From Flavobacterium sp. 140616W15 (GTDB lineage: Bacteria; Bacteroidota; Bacteroidia; Flavobacteriales; Flavobacteriaceae), in contig NZ_CP033068.1 in NCBI RefSeq assembly GCF_003668995.1, positions 3,596,001-3,660,000 on the forward strand: 64,000 nt of DNA. The letters run 5' to 3'. Under the pieces are notes generated by a model. It saw only the letters and a program-made list of their open reading frames with translations, did no database searches and was not told the DNA's origin. Below are positions 40,669 through 50,233 of the stretch, in pieces. A program made the position numbers and the translations under genes. The first letter of the stretch is position 1. Every line of letters starts with the position of its first letter.

Positions 40669-41223
40669 TCATTTCTTAACTCGTTCCTCATTTTGTTTTA
40701 CAAATGCATCCCAACCTGTGTAACTCTTTGTTCCGATTACTTTTCCTGAGTTGAAAAAATGACAAACGGCAGCTGCCAAACCATCGGTACTATCTAAGTT
40801 TTTAGGTAATTCTTTTAATCCTAAAAGCTGTTGAAGCATTTTGGCAACTTGTTCTTTACTAGCATTTCCGTTTCCGGTAATTGCCATTTTTATTTTTTTA
40901 GGCTCATATTCTGTTATCGGAATATCTCTCGAAAGTCCTGCTGCCATTGCAACTCCTTGAGCTCTTCCTAACTTAAGCATCGATTGAACGTTTTTACCAA
41001 AGAAAGGTGCTTCAATTGCAATTTCATCCGGATTATGCGTTTCGATTAATTCGATGGTACGTTCAAAAATGATTTTTAGTTTCTGATAATGATTGTCATA
41101 TTTGGACAATTGCAATTCGTTGAGTTGCAAAAATTCCATTTTTTTATTGACAATTTTTATCAATCCAAAACCCATAATAGTTGTTCCTGGGTCGATTCCT
41201 AATATGATGCGTTCTTTTGTCAT
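40669..41223 (-). CDS. ruvC: Holliday junction resolvase RuvC
   Basis: A 184-residue RuvC endonuclease that cuts Holliday junctions with the RuvAB motor. The acidic active-site residues are seen in GIDPGTTIMG (Asp), IAIEAPFFG (Glu) and DSTDGLAAAVCH (two Asp). The order and length fit the family. The gene is 147 bases upstream of hemW on the same strand. Confidence 0.95.
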   Translation of the reverse strand: MTKERIILGIDPGTTIMGFGLIKIVNKKMEFLQLNELQLSKYDNHYQKLKIIFERTIELIETHNPDEIAIEAPFFGKNVQSMLKLGRAQGVAMAAGLSRDIPITEYEPKKIKMAITGNGNASKEQVAKMLQQLLGLKELPKNLDSTDGLAAAVCHFFNSGKVIGTKSYTGWDAFVKQNEERVKK

Positions 41224-41230
41224 TATTTTT

Positions 41231-41337
41231 TGTTGCGCTAAGTTTCACAAACTTGACTCAGAGAGCCACTAAGAATTATTTATCCTCATTTAAATCTTTG
41301 CGTTTCTTCGTGATTTTCTTTGTGAGTCTTTGCGAAA
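41231..41337. repeat. Degenerate intergenic CGCAAAG-type repeats
   Basis: Words such as TTGCGCTAAGTTTCACAAAC, TCTTTGCGTTTCTTCGTG and TTTGTGAGTCTTTGCGAAA fill the ruvC upstream region. They belong to the same family as blocks at 23411, 39212 and 50766. Confidence 0.55.
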
Positions 41338-41374
41338 TAGCTTTTTTACAATAGTTTTTCCTTTACTTTGCAGC

Positions 41375-42319
41375 ATGATTTCAATTCCTCACAAAGCTAA
41401 ACAATTCCTTGTTCTTGTAGTCAAACTTTTGATTGTAGGTGGCGCATTTTACTTTATTTATAATCAACTGGCGCAAAATGACAAACTCGACTGGCAAAAG
41501 TTTATCGTTTTGTTCAAAAAGAACCAATCGGTTTGGGGGATTGCATTCATTTTATTGTTCAGCGTTTTAAATCGGTATTTCGAAATCTTAAAATGGCAAA
41601 ATCTTGCTCAGGTTATCCATAAAATATCAGTTTCTGAAGCTACAAAACAAGTTCTTGGCGCTCTAACGGCTGGACTTTTTACACCAAACGGTATTGGAGA
41701 ATATGCTGGAAAAGCATTGTTTTTTGATAAAAAAGACACTAAAAAAGTGGTGTTTTTAAACCTAATCTGCAACGGAATACAAATGGTACTAACTGTTATA
41801 TTTGGCATTTTTGGTTTGATGTATTTTAACTCTAAGTACAATGTAATTACGCCAACAACGGTTCTATTACTTTTTGGAGCTCTTATAGTTTTATTTCTAG
41901 TGGTTTTTGTATTAAAGAAAATCACTATCAAAGGATATTCTATCGAGAAACTAATTCATAAGATTAACGAAATTCCAAAATCAATTCATCAGAAAAACAT
42001 CCTTTTAGGAATTTACCGTTACCTTGTTTTTTCACATCAATATTATTTTCTTTTTCTCGCTTTTGATGTCGACTTGCCTTACATCACACTAATAGCAACA
42101 ATCTCTTCAGTTTATTTCTTAGCTTCGTCTTTACCTACTTTTCAATTTTTAGATTTTGCTGTAAAAGGAAGTGTCGCCGTTTATTTCTTTGGAATTCTTG
42201 GGGTAAACGAATGGATTGTGATTTTTATATCTACTCTGATGTGGTTCTTAAATGTAGTTTTACCTGTGGTTATTGGAAGTTATTATGTTTTAAATTTTAA
42301 AGCCAAAACTGCTAAATAA
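41375..42319 (+). CDS. Lysylphosphatidylglycerol synthase-like membrane protein (UPF0104)
   Basis: The ATG at 41375 is chosen over a TTG at 41330, because the sequence before it belongs to the degenerate repeat block. The 314-residue product has about eight membrane helices. GLFTPNGIGEYAGKALFF and SSLPTFQFLDFAVKG match the flippase-like LPG synthase transmembrane family (PF03706). In this family without the catalytic domain the role is probably lipid transport. The next gene, a glycosyltransferase, starts on the last base of its stop, so the two may work on the same lipid-linked glycan. Confidence 0.85.
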   Translation: MISIPHKAKQFLVLVVKLLIVGGAFYFIYNQLAQNDKLDWQKFIVLFKKNQSVWGIAFILLFSVLNRYFEILKWQNLAQVIHKISVSEATKQVLGALTAGLFTPNGIGEYAGKALFFDKKDTKKVVFLNLICNGIQMVLTVIFGIFGLMYFNSKYNVITPTTVLLLFGALIVLFLVVFVLKKITIKGYSIEKLIHKINEIPKSIHQKNILLGIYRYLVFSHQYYFLFLAFDVDLPYITLIATISSVYFLASSLPTFQFLDFAVKGSVAVYFFGILGVNEWIVIFISTLMWFLNVVLPVVIGSYYVLNFKAKTAK

Positions 42320-43419
42320 TGACAATTCTATATGCGATCATATTTCTCTATTGTCTTGTTATTGCTTCGCTTAGTTATGGTTTCACCAAAATTAAAAAAT
42401 ATCAATCTAGCGAATTACCTCCTAAAACACGTTTTACGATTGTAGTTCCTTTTAGAAACGAAGTAGAAAATCTACCCATTCTATTAAAGAGTATTTCAGC
42501 ATTAAATTACCCAATAGAATTCTTCGAAGTAATTTTAGTTGATGATGATTCTGAAGAATCGTTTTGTATTCTTTCTCAGAAATTTAATATTCAAATCATG
42601 AAAAACATTCGTGTTTCGAATTCTCCTAAAAAAGATGCGATCACAACAGCAATGCAACATGCCACGAATGAATGGATTATTACAACCGATGCTGATTGTA
42701 TTGTTCCTAAAAACTGGTTACAAACTCTAGATAATTACATTCAGCTTCATGATGTTTCGATGATTGCTGGAGCAGTGACATATGAATGCGATAAATCTTT
42801 TTTGCATCATTTTCAGCAATTGGATTTAACGAGCTTACAAGGCGCAACAATTGGAAGCTTTGGTCTAAATAACGGTTTTATGTGCAATGGTGCTAATTTT
42901 GCCTACACCAAATCATTATTTCAAAAACTAAATGGATTTGATGGAAATAATAAAATTGCCAGCGGAGATGATGTTTTTTTATTACAAAAAGCAATTGCAT
43001 CATTTCCTAAGCAGGTACATTATTTAAAATCAGAGACTAATATCATAATTACAAAACCTACTTCTGATTGGAGAAGCTTATTTCATCAACGAATTCGTTG
43101 GGCGGCTAAAACTGGTTCCTATCAAAGTATGTTTGGAAAATCATTAGGCATTATTGTTTTCTTTGCTAATTTGAGTTTGGTCATAACCTGGATTTCATTC
43201 TTGACTTTACAGATAAACTACACTAATCTATTAAGCATTCTAATCCTGAAATTTATTCTGGACTCAGTATTACTTTACCAAACCAATTCTTTTTTGACTA
43301 ATAAGCAAATGCGGCATTTTATTCTATCAAACTTATGGTATCCTTTTTTTAGTACTAGTGTCGCCATATATAGCCTATTAGGAAGTTATAAATGGAAAGG
43401 AAGACAATTCTCTAAATAA
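42319..43419 (+). CDS. Family 2 glycosyltransferase (membrane)
   Basis: A 366-residue GT2 enzyme. A signal-anchor at the N-terminus is followed by the GT-A domain: FTIVVPFRNEVENLPILLKS, EVILVDDDS, WIITTDADCIVP (DxD), ASGDDVFLL, and HQRIRWAAKT (QxxRW). Two or three membrane helices lie at the C-terminus. It is likely to add a sugar to a lipid or polysaccharide precursor. It overlaps the flippase-like gene by one base (TAATG), pointing to co-translation. Confidence 0.93.
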   Translation: MTILYAIIFLYCLVIASLSYGFTKIKKYQSSELPPKTRFTIVVPFRNEVENLPILLKSISALNYPIEFFEVILVDDDSEESFCILSQKFNIQIMKNIRVSNSPKKDAITTAMQHATNEWIITTDADCIVPKNWLQTLDNYIQLHDVSMIAGAVTYECDKSFLHHFQQLDLTSLQGATIGSFGLNNGFMCNGANFAYTKSLFQKLNGFDGNNKIASGDDVFLLQKAIASFPKQVHYLKSETNIIITKPTSDWRSLFHQRIRWAAKTGSYQSMFGKSLGIIVFFANLSLVITWISFLTLQINYTNLLSILILKFILDSVLLYQTNSFLTNKQMRHFILSNLWYPFFSTSVAIYSLLGSYKWKGRQFSK

Positions 43420-43436
43420 TATTCTGATGAAAATGA

Positions 43437-43525
43437 CTCTAGCCTTGATGGTAGTGGCATCCTTTTTATGGCTTTTTTTGCCATAATAAAGATATAGCGG
43501 ACAGCAGGAATAGCTTCAAAAATTA
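43437..43525. repeat. Conserved flavobacterial intergenic element
   Basis: The sequence between two convergent genes includes AGCCTTGATGGTAGTGGCAT, a small hairpin ATGGC-T7-GCCAT, and GATATAGCGGACAGCAGG followed by AATAGCTTC. This arrangement (AGCC-x-TGAT...GGCATCCTTTTT...GATATAGCGGAxAGC) is, as I recall, repeated many times in Flavobacteriales genomes between genes. Its role is unknown; it may act as a terminator or a small RNA. Confidence 0.65.
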
Positions 43526-43528
43526 ATA

Positions 43529-44005
43529 CTATTCTACTTTTAGAATTACTGGTAATATAAATTGAGTTTTTACAGGAATTCCGCGTTTAATGGCTGGATT
43601 AACTTTAGGAAAATCAACTAAACGTGCACGCAAAATACTATCGATCTTTACGGTATCGTAAGCCACTGAATCTTTTGGAAATTGTGGTTCGAATTTCATT
43701 GTAGCATTTGGGAAAATTGTCACTTTTACTTCAATAGTGTCCAGTTCCGGATAAAGAATTGCAAGTGTATCGCTGCTTAGTTTTTGTTGAATGAGCTGTG
43801 TCATTATCTCGAAAAAACACTGCTGGCGCTGCTTTTTATTTTCAATTTTCTCACACTCAACCACCGATGGAAACTCATCGACTTCTTTCCAATTAATTGA
43901 CTTTAGTTCTTTTTGCAATAATTCTTTTTCAGAAGGCACCTGCTTCTCAAAGTATTGACAAGAGTTAAACAAAAATATTACTAATAAAAAAGAAAATTGC
44001 TTCAA
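43529..44005 (-). CDS. Hypothetical lipoprotein, TonB-C-like end
   Basis: A 158-residue lipoprotein (MKQFSFLLVIFLFNSC, lipid Cys 16). Residues 27-65 are charged and helical, with two Cys (VVECEKIENKKQRQQC). The C-terminal part (TIEVKVTIFPNATMKFEPQF..., AIKRGIPVKTQFILPVILKVE) follows the beta pattern of TonB C-terminal domains, where a final VxxxFxLPVxL strand is common. The 44047-44430 gene upstream has the same orientation, 41 bases away. A structural periplasmic role is possible; nothing firmer. Confidence 0.7.
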   Translation of the reverse strand: MKQFSFLLVIFLFNSCQYFEKQVPSEKELLQKELKSINWKEVDEFPSVVECEKIENKKQRQQCFFEIMTQLIQQKLSSDTLAILYPELDTIEVKVTIFPNATMKFEPQFPKDSVAYDTVKIDSILRARLVDFPKVNPAIKRGIPVKTQFILPVILKVE

Positions 44006-44046
44006 GGGTTTTATTTTGAATTGAACTATAATTTATAAAAATACAA

Positions 44047-44430
44047 CTATTTTTTTTGAGAAGCTTTGAATAACAAATAATCCTCATAACTTTCTGAAAG
44101 CCATTGTTCTTTGTTTTTTGCTGCTACTTCTTTTTGAGCAGGATACAGACTTGATAATCGGTCTGAAAAAGTGGCAATCTGAACTGTATAATTATAAAAC
44201 TGTGTTTTAGTTAAAATAACATCAGGGTTGCTTTTATCTTTAAAGAAATCAAAAAAAAGTGCATCAAAATCCTTCATTGAAAAATTTAATACTTTTTTCT
44301 TATTACTTTTATAAATGCTATCCTGTAGTAGTCGATCGTCTATTGAAAGTTTTTTAGTTTGCGCATATGTAGTTGTATTGATTAAAAAAATCAAGAAACA
44401 AAACAACATTAATTGCAAAATTCTAGGCAT
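44047..44430 (-). CDS. Exported hypothetical protein (127 aa)
   Basis: A 127-residue protein with a Sec signal peptide (MPRILQLMLFCFLIFLINTTTYAQ, cut after AQ). The mature 103 residues are helical and charged (NFSMKDFDALFFDFFKDKSN, SLYPAQKEVAAKNKEQWL). The pattern resembles flavobacterial periplasmic helical proteins, but I do not recognise a family. It starts 48 bases from the DUF456 gene on the opposite strand. Confidence 0.68.
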   Translation of the reverse strand: MPRILQLMLFCFLIFLINTTTYAQTKKLSIDDRLLQDSIYKSNKKKVLNFSMKDFDALFFDFFKDKSNPDVILTKTQFYNYTVQIATFSDRLSSLYPAQKEVAAKNKEQWLSESYEDYLLFKASQKK

Positions 44431-44478
44431 AGATGAATTTACTAAAAGCTTGTATGCGCAAAATTACAAAAAAATTAT

Positions 44479-44979
44479 ATGGATTCACTATTATTGTTAC
44501 TCGGTTTTATATGTATGATTATTGGTATTTTAGGCAGTTTTCTACCTGTTTTGCCTGGAATAAGTTTAAGTTGGCTAGGCTTATTGTTGCTGTATTTAAC
44601 AAAAGCTGTCCCGATGAATTATTGGGTTTTAGGAATTACGCTGACAATCACAATTATCATTTCTATTTTGAATTACATCATACCTGCCAAAGGTACCAAG
44701 AGATTTGGAGGAAGCTCTTACGGTATTTGGGGAACTAATATTGGTTTAGTTGTAGGGATCTTTGCCCCGATTCCTTTTGGATTCATTATCGGCCCATTTT
44801 TAGGTGCCTTTATTGGAGAATTACTATACGATTACAAAGATCATAATCGCGCCTTAAAAGCAGCTACGGGTTCATTTATTGGCTTCTTAGCTTCGAGTTT
44901 TATAAACTTTATGCTTTGTATTATATTCTTTGGTTTGTTCCTTACAGTTGTATGGCAAAATCGTGTTGGATTATTTTAA
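44479..44979 (+). CDS. DUF456 membrane protein
   Basis: A 166-residue membrane protein with about five helices. GSFLPVLPGISLSWLGLLLLY and FGGSSYGIWGTNIG...GPFLGAFIGELL are DUF456 signatures, with Gly-rich helices. The function is unknown. The stop is only 2 bases from the end of the convergent MFS gene, so the two transcripts overlap at their 3' ends. Confidence 0.9.
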   Translation: MDSLLLLLGFICMIIGILGSFLPVLPGISLSWLGLLLLYLTKAVPMNYWVLGITLTITIIISILNYIIPAKGTKRFGGSSYGIWGTNIGLVVGIFAPIPFGFIIGPFLGAFIGELLYDYKDHNRALKAATGSFIGFLASSFINFMLCIIFFGLFLTVVWQNRVGLF

Positions 44980-44981
44980 AT

Positions 44982-46571
44982 TTAAAAACTATTCCAAACC
45001 CTATTTTTAAACACATCAAATGTTTGTTTTAGATGCTGATTAATCCCTAAAAGAATTACCACAATTAGCAACCCATACCCGACAAGAGTAAAAATCTCCA
45101 TATTAGATAACAAAATAGATTGCTTGGTTACTGAACCTAAAATTTGTTTCATTGCCAAAAGATTAGCTTCATCAGGATTAAAACCTTTGCCAATAAAACC
45201 TTGAGCTGTTTGTGCAATTCGGCTTTGTGTTTCAGGATTTTCGGGTGCTATAAACTGAGTTAGCTTTGTAAAATGTGATTTCTGGAAAAACTTCTCCGCA
45301 TTTTGCATGATACAAAAACCTATCGTGCTTCCCCAAAAACGGCCAGAAACTCCTATTGCTCCAGAATATGGCGCTAAGCCTGTAGGAACCGACGACATTG
45401 TAAACAAAACCAACGGTACAAATAAAACTCCAACTGCAACCCCCTGTAAAACATATGGAATTGCCATTGCTGATAAGGAGATATCAGGTACAAAAAGAAA
45501 CGTAAACCACAAATGAAATACAGCTAGAATAAAGAATCCAAGCATAAAAATATATTTGGACGCGACAGTTTTTGCTAAAAAAACAGCAGCCAAGACCATT
45601 CCAATTATATTCCCTATCACATTTAGAAACTGAATATGCGCTACACGTGATGGCTCCCAATTCCAGACACTAAACATCGTGCTATGACAAATATTAAGTG
45701 TTGCTCTACCTATATAAAAAAGAAAAAACAAAAGAAAACCTATTCGTAGATTAGCATATCTAAAAACATTTAAATCAAAACAAGGTCGTTTTACATGCAA
45801 CTGTCTAAAAATAAATAAGCCAGTCGAGATTAGTGATGCAATTAATGCAAATCGGATTTCGAAAGATTCAAACCAATATTTTTTCTCTGCATAGACAAAG
45901 AAATATGCTCCGCATAATATAGCTATCAGTAATAAAACAAAGCTCGTCCAGTCTATCTGATACAATGGAATTTTTCGATGAAGACGGCTATCATTAAAGG
46001 TTATCATTATCAGTAAAACACAAATAATCTGAAACAATGCTGAACCATACGCCATATATTTCCAATCGTAATTCTCCAAAAGCCAAACAGCAATATTCAT
46101 TATAAAAGGCGACGACAACAACAATGCTCCATAATTGAATGTGAATCCAATTATAATTGCATTTTTAGATTTAAATCGGGTGATTAATAGTTGCCTCAAC
46201 GGAACACCTGGTAATGCCATTAAGAAACCCTCTGCCATTCTTATCATAATAAACAACGAAAAGTTCTTGACATAAGCCGACAACATTATAGTAAAAGCAA
46301 CCAAACAAAATACTGCAATTAAGTATTTTTTTGTTGGGAAAAATTTAGAGAATCGGCTCTCTATTAATATTGTAGCAAGCAAAGTTCCATAAGTTACACA
46401 CATCGAAAATTGCAAATCCTCTGGCTCGATATCTAAAAAACTGGATGCATAAGTAACATTCGAAGAATAAACCCCCAACAAAATCATAGAATGTAACATG
46501 CAAAAAAACAAGATTACAATGATTGCCCAATTTGGAACCCATGACTTAAAAACGCTTGTATTATCTAACAT
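44982..46571 (-). CDS. MFS transporter, DHA2/EmrB-like
   Basis: A 529-residue inner-membrane transporter with 14 predicted helices, the size and layout of EmrB/QacA drug:proton antiporters. Motif-like stretches include GFLMALPGVPLRQLLITRF and GVAVGVLFVPLVLFTMSSVP...GAIGVSGRFWGSTIG. It is the last gene of a three-gene efflux operon: TolC (47653), HlyD/EmrA (46576) and this pump (4 bases on). The AraC-type gene at 49493 may regulate it. The exported compounds are unknown. Confidence 0.9.
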   Translation of the reverse strand: MLDNTSVFKSWVPNWAIIVILFFCMLHSMILLGVYSSNVTYASSFLDIEPEDLQFSMCVTYGTLLATILIESRFSKFFPTKKYLIAVFCLVAFTIMLSAYVKNFSLFIMIRMAEGFLMALPGVPLRQLLITRFKSKNAIIIGFTFNYGALLLSSPFIMNIAVWLLENYDWKYMAYGSALFQIICVLLIMITFNDSRLHRKIPLYQIDWTSFVLLLIAILCGAYFFVYAEKKYWFESFEIRFALIASLISTGLFIFRQLHVKRPCFDLNVFRYANLRIGFLLFFLFYIGRATLNICHSTMFSVWNWEPSRVAHIQFLNVIGNIIGMVLAAVFLAKTVASKYIFMLGFFILAVFHLWFTFLFVPDISLSAMAIPYVLQGVAVGVLFVPLVLFTMSSVPTGLAPYSGAIGVSGRFWGSTIGFCIMQNAEKFFQKSHFTKLTQFIAPENPETQSRIAQTAQGFIGKGFNPDEANLLAMKQILGSVTKQSILLSNMEIFTLVGYGLLIVVILLGINQHLKQTFDVFKNRVWNSF

Positions 46572-46575
46572 TATG

Positions 46576-47628
46576 TTATTTGTGTTCTGCTACAACAGTT
46601 ATATTCATTCCGGCACGAAGGAAGTCAGCTTGTTCACTTGTGTCTTTTAACTTTATTCTCACTGGGATTCTTTGCTCTATCTTTATAAAGTTTCCTGTGG
46701 CATTATCTGGAGGCAATAATGAAAATCGTGCACCACTTGCAGGCGATAGCGAAGATATTATCCCTACGAATTCTTTATCATTAAGCGCATCTGCATGAAT
46801 TTCAACTTCCTGACCAATGGTTAAAAACTGCACTTGAGTTTCTTTAAAGTTTGCTGTAATCCATTTTTCTTTACTAACCATCGATAATAAAGTCTGCCCT
46901 TCTTTTATCATCTGCCCTGGCTGAATTGTTTTTTTAGCAACCCATCCATCATAAGGAGCAGTAATTACGGTGTACGAAAGAAACAAAGCCGCATTATCTG
47001 CCAAAGCTTGTTTAGACTGAATTACTGTTTGCGCAGTCGGAACATTTGCTGCAGCTTGAGATGTATTTAAAGTTGATGTTTCGATTCGGTTATTCATTTC
47101 TTGATAATGAGCCTGTGCCGATTCGTAATCTGCCTTCACTTTCTCTAGTTGTTGCTCTGTTGCAGCTTCTTCTTTTACTAAAGCTTTATATCGTTGGTAT
47201 TCTAATTGTGTTTTCCAAAGATTTGTTTTTGCTGCAGCCAATTGAGACTTCCCAATTGTAGTTGCGCTTGCAGTTGTTGCCACATTTTTTTCGACAACAA
47301 GACTATTTTTTTTGGCACTTTCTACATCTGCCAAAGCCACATCTAATCTTGATTTATATTCACGATTATCAATAACCAACAGCGTATCTCCCTTATGAAC
47401 AAATTGGTTTTCTTCATAACGAACCTCTTGAACATAACCCGTAATTCTAGACATAATAGGCGTAACATATTGCTCAACCTGAGCATCATTAGTTTCTTCG
47501 TGGTTTTTATTAAAAACATAAAACCAAATTCCCAAAACGATTCCGCTTAAAACCAGCACGCATGCAATAACAGTTATCAATGTATGAAACGACTTATTAG
47601 CTCTTGTTTCATTTTTAATCTTTACCAT
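46576..47628 (-). CDS. HlyD/EmrA-family membrane fusion protein
   Basis: A 350-residue periplasmic adaptor. There is one membrane helix near the N-terminus (about residues 15-33), then the lipoyl/barrel-sandwich half (YVQEVRYEENQFVHKGDTLLVID), a long coiled-coil hairpin (about 80-195, Ala/Lys/Glu-rich), and the other half lipoyl (APYDGWVAKKTIQPGQMIKEGQ) plus beta-barrel. It links the MFS pump to the TolC channel, as EmrA links EmrB to TolC. Confidence 0.93.
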   Translation of the reverse strand: MVKIKNETRANKSFHTLITVIACVLVLSGIVLGIWFYVFNKNHEETNDAQVEQYVTPIMSRITGYVQEVRYEENQFVHKGDTLLVIDNREYKSRLDVALADVESAKKNSLVVEKNVATTASATTIGKSQLAAAKTNLWKTQLEYQRYKALVKEEAATEQQLEKVKADYESAQAHYQEMNNRIETSTLNTSQAAANVPTAQTVIQSKQALADNAALFLSYTVITAPYDGWVAKKTIQPGQMIKEGQTLLSMVSKEKWITANFKETQVQFLTIGQEVEIHADALNDKEFVGIISSLSPASGARFSLLPPDNATGNFIKIEQRIPVRIKLKDTSEQADFLRAGMNITVVAEHK

Positions 47629-47652
47629 AAAATTTTATTCTCTTTTTAAAAT

Positions 47653-49002
47653 TTAATTATTTAATAATCCTGCTGTATGAAGCAATTCATAATGTTTCAT
47701 CTCGGCATCAATTCTGGTCGCGATTTTATTAAATTTTGCCTGCAACAAAGCATTGTCTGCATCAACCATTTCGGTTATTAAAACCAATTGATTCAGGTAT
47801 TTTAACTTCACAATGCGATAATTCTCGGTCGCTAATTCTAATGCTTTATCGACAACTTTAATCTTCTCAGTAATTTCCTGATATTGAGTATGATTTCTAA
47901 ATAATTCATCCTGAACTTTATTCTTTACAATTTCCGATTGCGTTTTCTGCCATTCCACCTTCGAATTTGCAATATGTACTTTGGTCTTATTTTTATACAA
48001 TCCCGACAAACTGAATGTTGCTTCAATTCCTACCTGCCCTAAACTATACAAATATGGATTTGGTGGGAAAAACATATAATTAGGATATTTAAAATTATAA
48101 TCTCCAAAAAAGTTTATTGTCGGATAGTAATTCCCTTTTGCTAATTTTAGTTCCGTCTTCTTGATTTCAATTTCTTGATGTGCAATTCGCATCTCTTCAT
48201 TTTGAAGCGTATTGTTTAAATAGAAACTATAATTATCCAACTTGGCATTCTCATTTAAACTTGTAGTTGTATCAATAGTAATTTCTTGCTCTTCTGGCAA
48301 CTGAAGAATTGTTTTTAACTCGTGAAGTGCAATTTTGATGTTTTTCGAATTTGTCAAAGCATTTAATTCACGATCCGAAAGCTGAAGTTCGGCTCTTAAG
48401 ACTTCATTTTTTGTAATTGTCCCGTGGTTTTTCAAAGACTGAACTTCTTTTAGTCGACTTTGCTCCTCTTTAATATTCTCTTCTATAATTTTTTGAAGCT
48501 CCATCATTTTCTGAATCCCCAAATAAGTAGCAATTACTTCTAGCTGAATATCGCTTTCCGTTTTTTCGCTTTTTACCAAAGCTATTTTACTTTCCTGATT
48601 GGCAATTTCTATAGCATTGTTTATTTTATTCCCTGCATACAAAGGCACTTTAATAGTGGTACCCACATTATACATTTCAGGAATAGTATGCGTTACTTCT
48701 TTATCTTTTAAAAACCCACCTTTAAACTCTGTTAAGTTTGTAACACGAGAATAAGAAGTATTAAAATCTATTTCTGGCAAACGAAGTTCTTTGGTTTCTT
48801 TTATATTCTCTTTAGAAATATCTACCTCAATACGAGATTTAAGAATATTTTTGTTGTTTTCTTTTGCAATTTTTATTGCTTGTTGTAATGAAATCGGATT
48901 GCTCTCCTGCGCTTGTAGTGCAGTTACTCCTTGAAAAATAAGGATTAAAACCAAATTTTTAGAGAAATAACGTAATGTCGAAAACCTTTTTTTAAGGAAC
49001 AT
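47653..49002 (-). CDS. TolC-family outer membrane efflux protein
   Basis: A 449-residue outer membrane channel. The signal peptide ends in ALQAQ. Two TolC repeats (LQQAIKIAKENNKNILKSRI and the second copy starting KTELKLAKGNYYP) and long helical stretches are present. It forms the outer-membrane duct of the tripartite pump. It is the first gene of the operon, 24 bases before the HlyD gene. Confidence 0.92.
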   Translation of the reverse strand: MFLKKRFSTLRYFSKNLVLILIFQGVTALQAQESNPISLQQAIKIAKENNKNILKSRIEVDISKENIKETKELRLPEIDFNTSYSRVTNLTEFKGGFLKDKEVTHTIPEMYNVGTTIKVPLYAGNKINNAIEIANQESKIALVKSEKTESDIQLEVIATYLGIQKMMELQKIIEENIKEEQSRLKEVQSLKNHGTITKNEVLRAELQLSDRELNALTNSKNIKIALHELKTILQLPEEQEITIDTTTSLNENAKLDNYSFYLNNTLQNEEMRIAHQEIEIKKTELKLAKGNYYPTINFFGDYNFKYPNYMFFPPNPYLYSLGQVGIEATFSLSGLYKNKTKVHIANSKVEWQKTQSEIVKNKVQDELFRNHTQYQEITEKIKVVDKALELATENYRIVKLKYLNQLVLITEMVDADNALLQAKFNKIATRIDAEMKHYELLHTAGLLNN

Positions 49003-49492
49003 GAATGTAGTGTGATTTATTCACTGCAAAGTTCTTTCATTTTATAATTGCCTGATAATTCTAAAAAGTCAATAACATATTCATTTCGGACAAATTTTAA
49101 CAATTGAAAATCAGCTAAATCGAAGGAAATCGTTATAGTTAAGTGAATTAAACACATTGTAACAAAGAAAAATTTGATGAACTATCTAATGAAGATTATA
49201 AACAAAAAAGCTAATTCAGAGCAAAACCAGCATGCTTCCTATGTTATACTTCCCATTTTATAATTAATTAAAATTATGCTCTCGCAGATTCAGCAGATTC
49301 AGCAGATTTAGCAGATTTAGCAGATAAAAAAATGATAAATTATTTAGAAATATAAAATTCGCATTAAAAAGAACAAACAAAATCCTTTTATAGACTCAAA
49401 AAAAATCTGCCGAATCTGCTAAATCTGCGTGAAAACATTTTACTCGTACAGATTTCGTTGAAAAAATTAACATCAAATAAGTAAATTACCTT
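49003..49492. repeat. Intergenic region with 9-base tandem repeats in opposite orientation
   Basis: No gene is visible. GCAGATTCA/GCAGATTTA is repeated about four and a half times with a 9-base period at 49284-49324, and the inverted form AATCTGC recurs three times at 49404-49428. The two blocks could pair into a hairpin with an 80-base loop. Confidence 0.75.
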
Positions 49493-50233
49493 TTACAACT
49501 TCCCTTTTCTTAAAATGTTTTCTCCTTTAAGATAGTCTGAAGGTCGTTGTCCCAAAATTTTAAAAAATGTATTGCTAAATGTAGGCACACTTGTGTAGCC
49601 TACCTCTTCTGCGACTTCTTTTACTGATAATCTTCTATCGAGCAACAATTCAATTGCTTTCAATATTCTTCTAATAGTATAATATTGAATAAAAGACATT
49701 CCTAGATCTTTCTGAAACAAACGGTATAAAGATTTCTCACTATACCCAAATTGATGAGCTACCTCAGCAAATAGAATTGTCTCTCCTAGATTGTTTTCGA
49801 TATACCGCAAAATTTTACCTAAACGAGGATCTTTTGGCAAAGGTAACTCTAAAGGCAAATTGGTTAAACAAATCTGAGGCAATATCGCTTTGATAGCTTT
49901 TGCAATTGCAAAATTTGGAGTTCCTTTTTTAAGATCACCATTCCACTGATTGGTAAAAAGCATCATTTGAAGCAATAAATTATTAACGGGATAGATACCT
50001 TCATTTTGATAGAAAGGGTCTTCTTCTTTTTCTACAGGAAAATAGAGGTTCCGCATCATCACATTTTCAGACTTTGGATGAATACTATGTTCAATTCCAC
50101 TAGGAATCCATATAAAATGCCGTGCAGGTAAGAAATAAGTCTTAGTTTCTGTTGTTACAAAAACCACATCCCCTTCTGCATAAAGAAATTGCGCCTTAGT
50201 GTGTTTATGGGTAGGAACAAACAATTCCCCCAT
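49493..50233 (-). CDS. AraC-family regulator with cupin domain
   Basis: A 246-residue regulator counting from the ATG at 50233; a TTG directly before it, or an unusual start up to 45 bases further up, is possible, because the frame is open to a stop near 50277. The N-terminal cupin-like sensor domain has PTHKHTKAQFLYAEGDVVFV and WIPSGIEHSI. The C-terminal double HTH (about residues 135-240) has FAEVAHQFGYSEKSLYRLFQ and VKEVAEEVGYTSVPTFSNTF. Transcription factors of this type often control efflux; the TolC-HlyD-MFS operon lies 490 bases away on the same strand. Confidence 0.88.
   Translation of the reverse strand: MGELFVPTHKHTKAQFLYAEGDVVFVTTETKTYFLPARHFIWIPSGIEHSIHPKSENVMMRNLYFPVEKEEDPFYQNEGIYPVNNLLLQMMLFTNQWNGDLKKGTPNFAIAKAIKAILPQICLTNLPLELPLPKDPRLGKILRYIENNLGETILFAEVAHQFGYSEKSLYRLFQKDLGMSFIQYYTIRRILKAIELLLDRRLSVKEVAEEVGYTSVPTFSNTFFKILGQRPSDYLKGENILRKGKL

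Noticed and set aside
49284..49428. CRISPR-like short repeats
   Set aside because: Period is 9 bases with no unique spacers; it is a simple tandem repeat. No cas genes are in the window.
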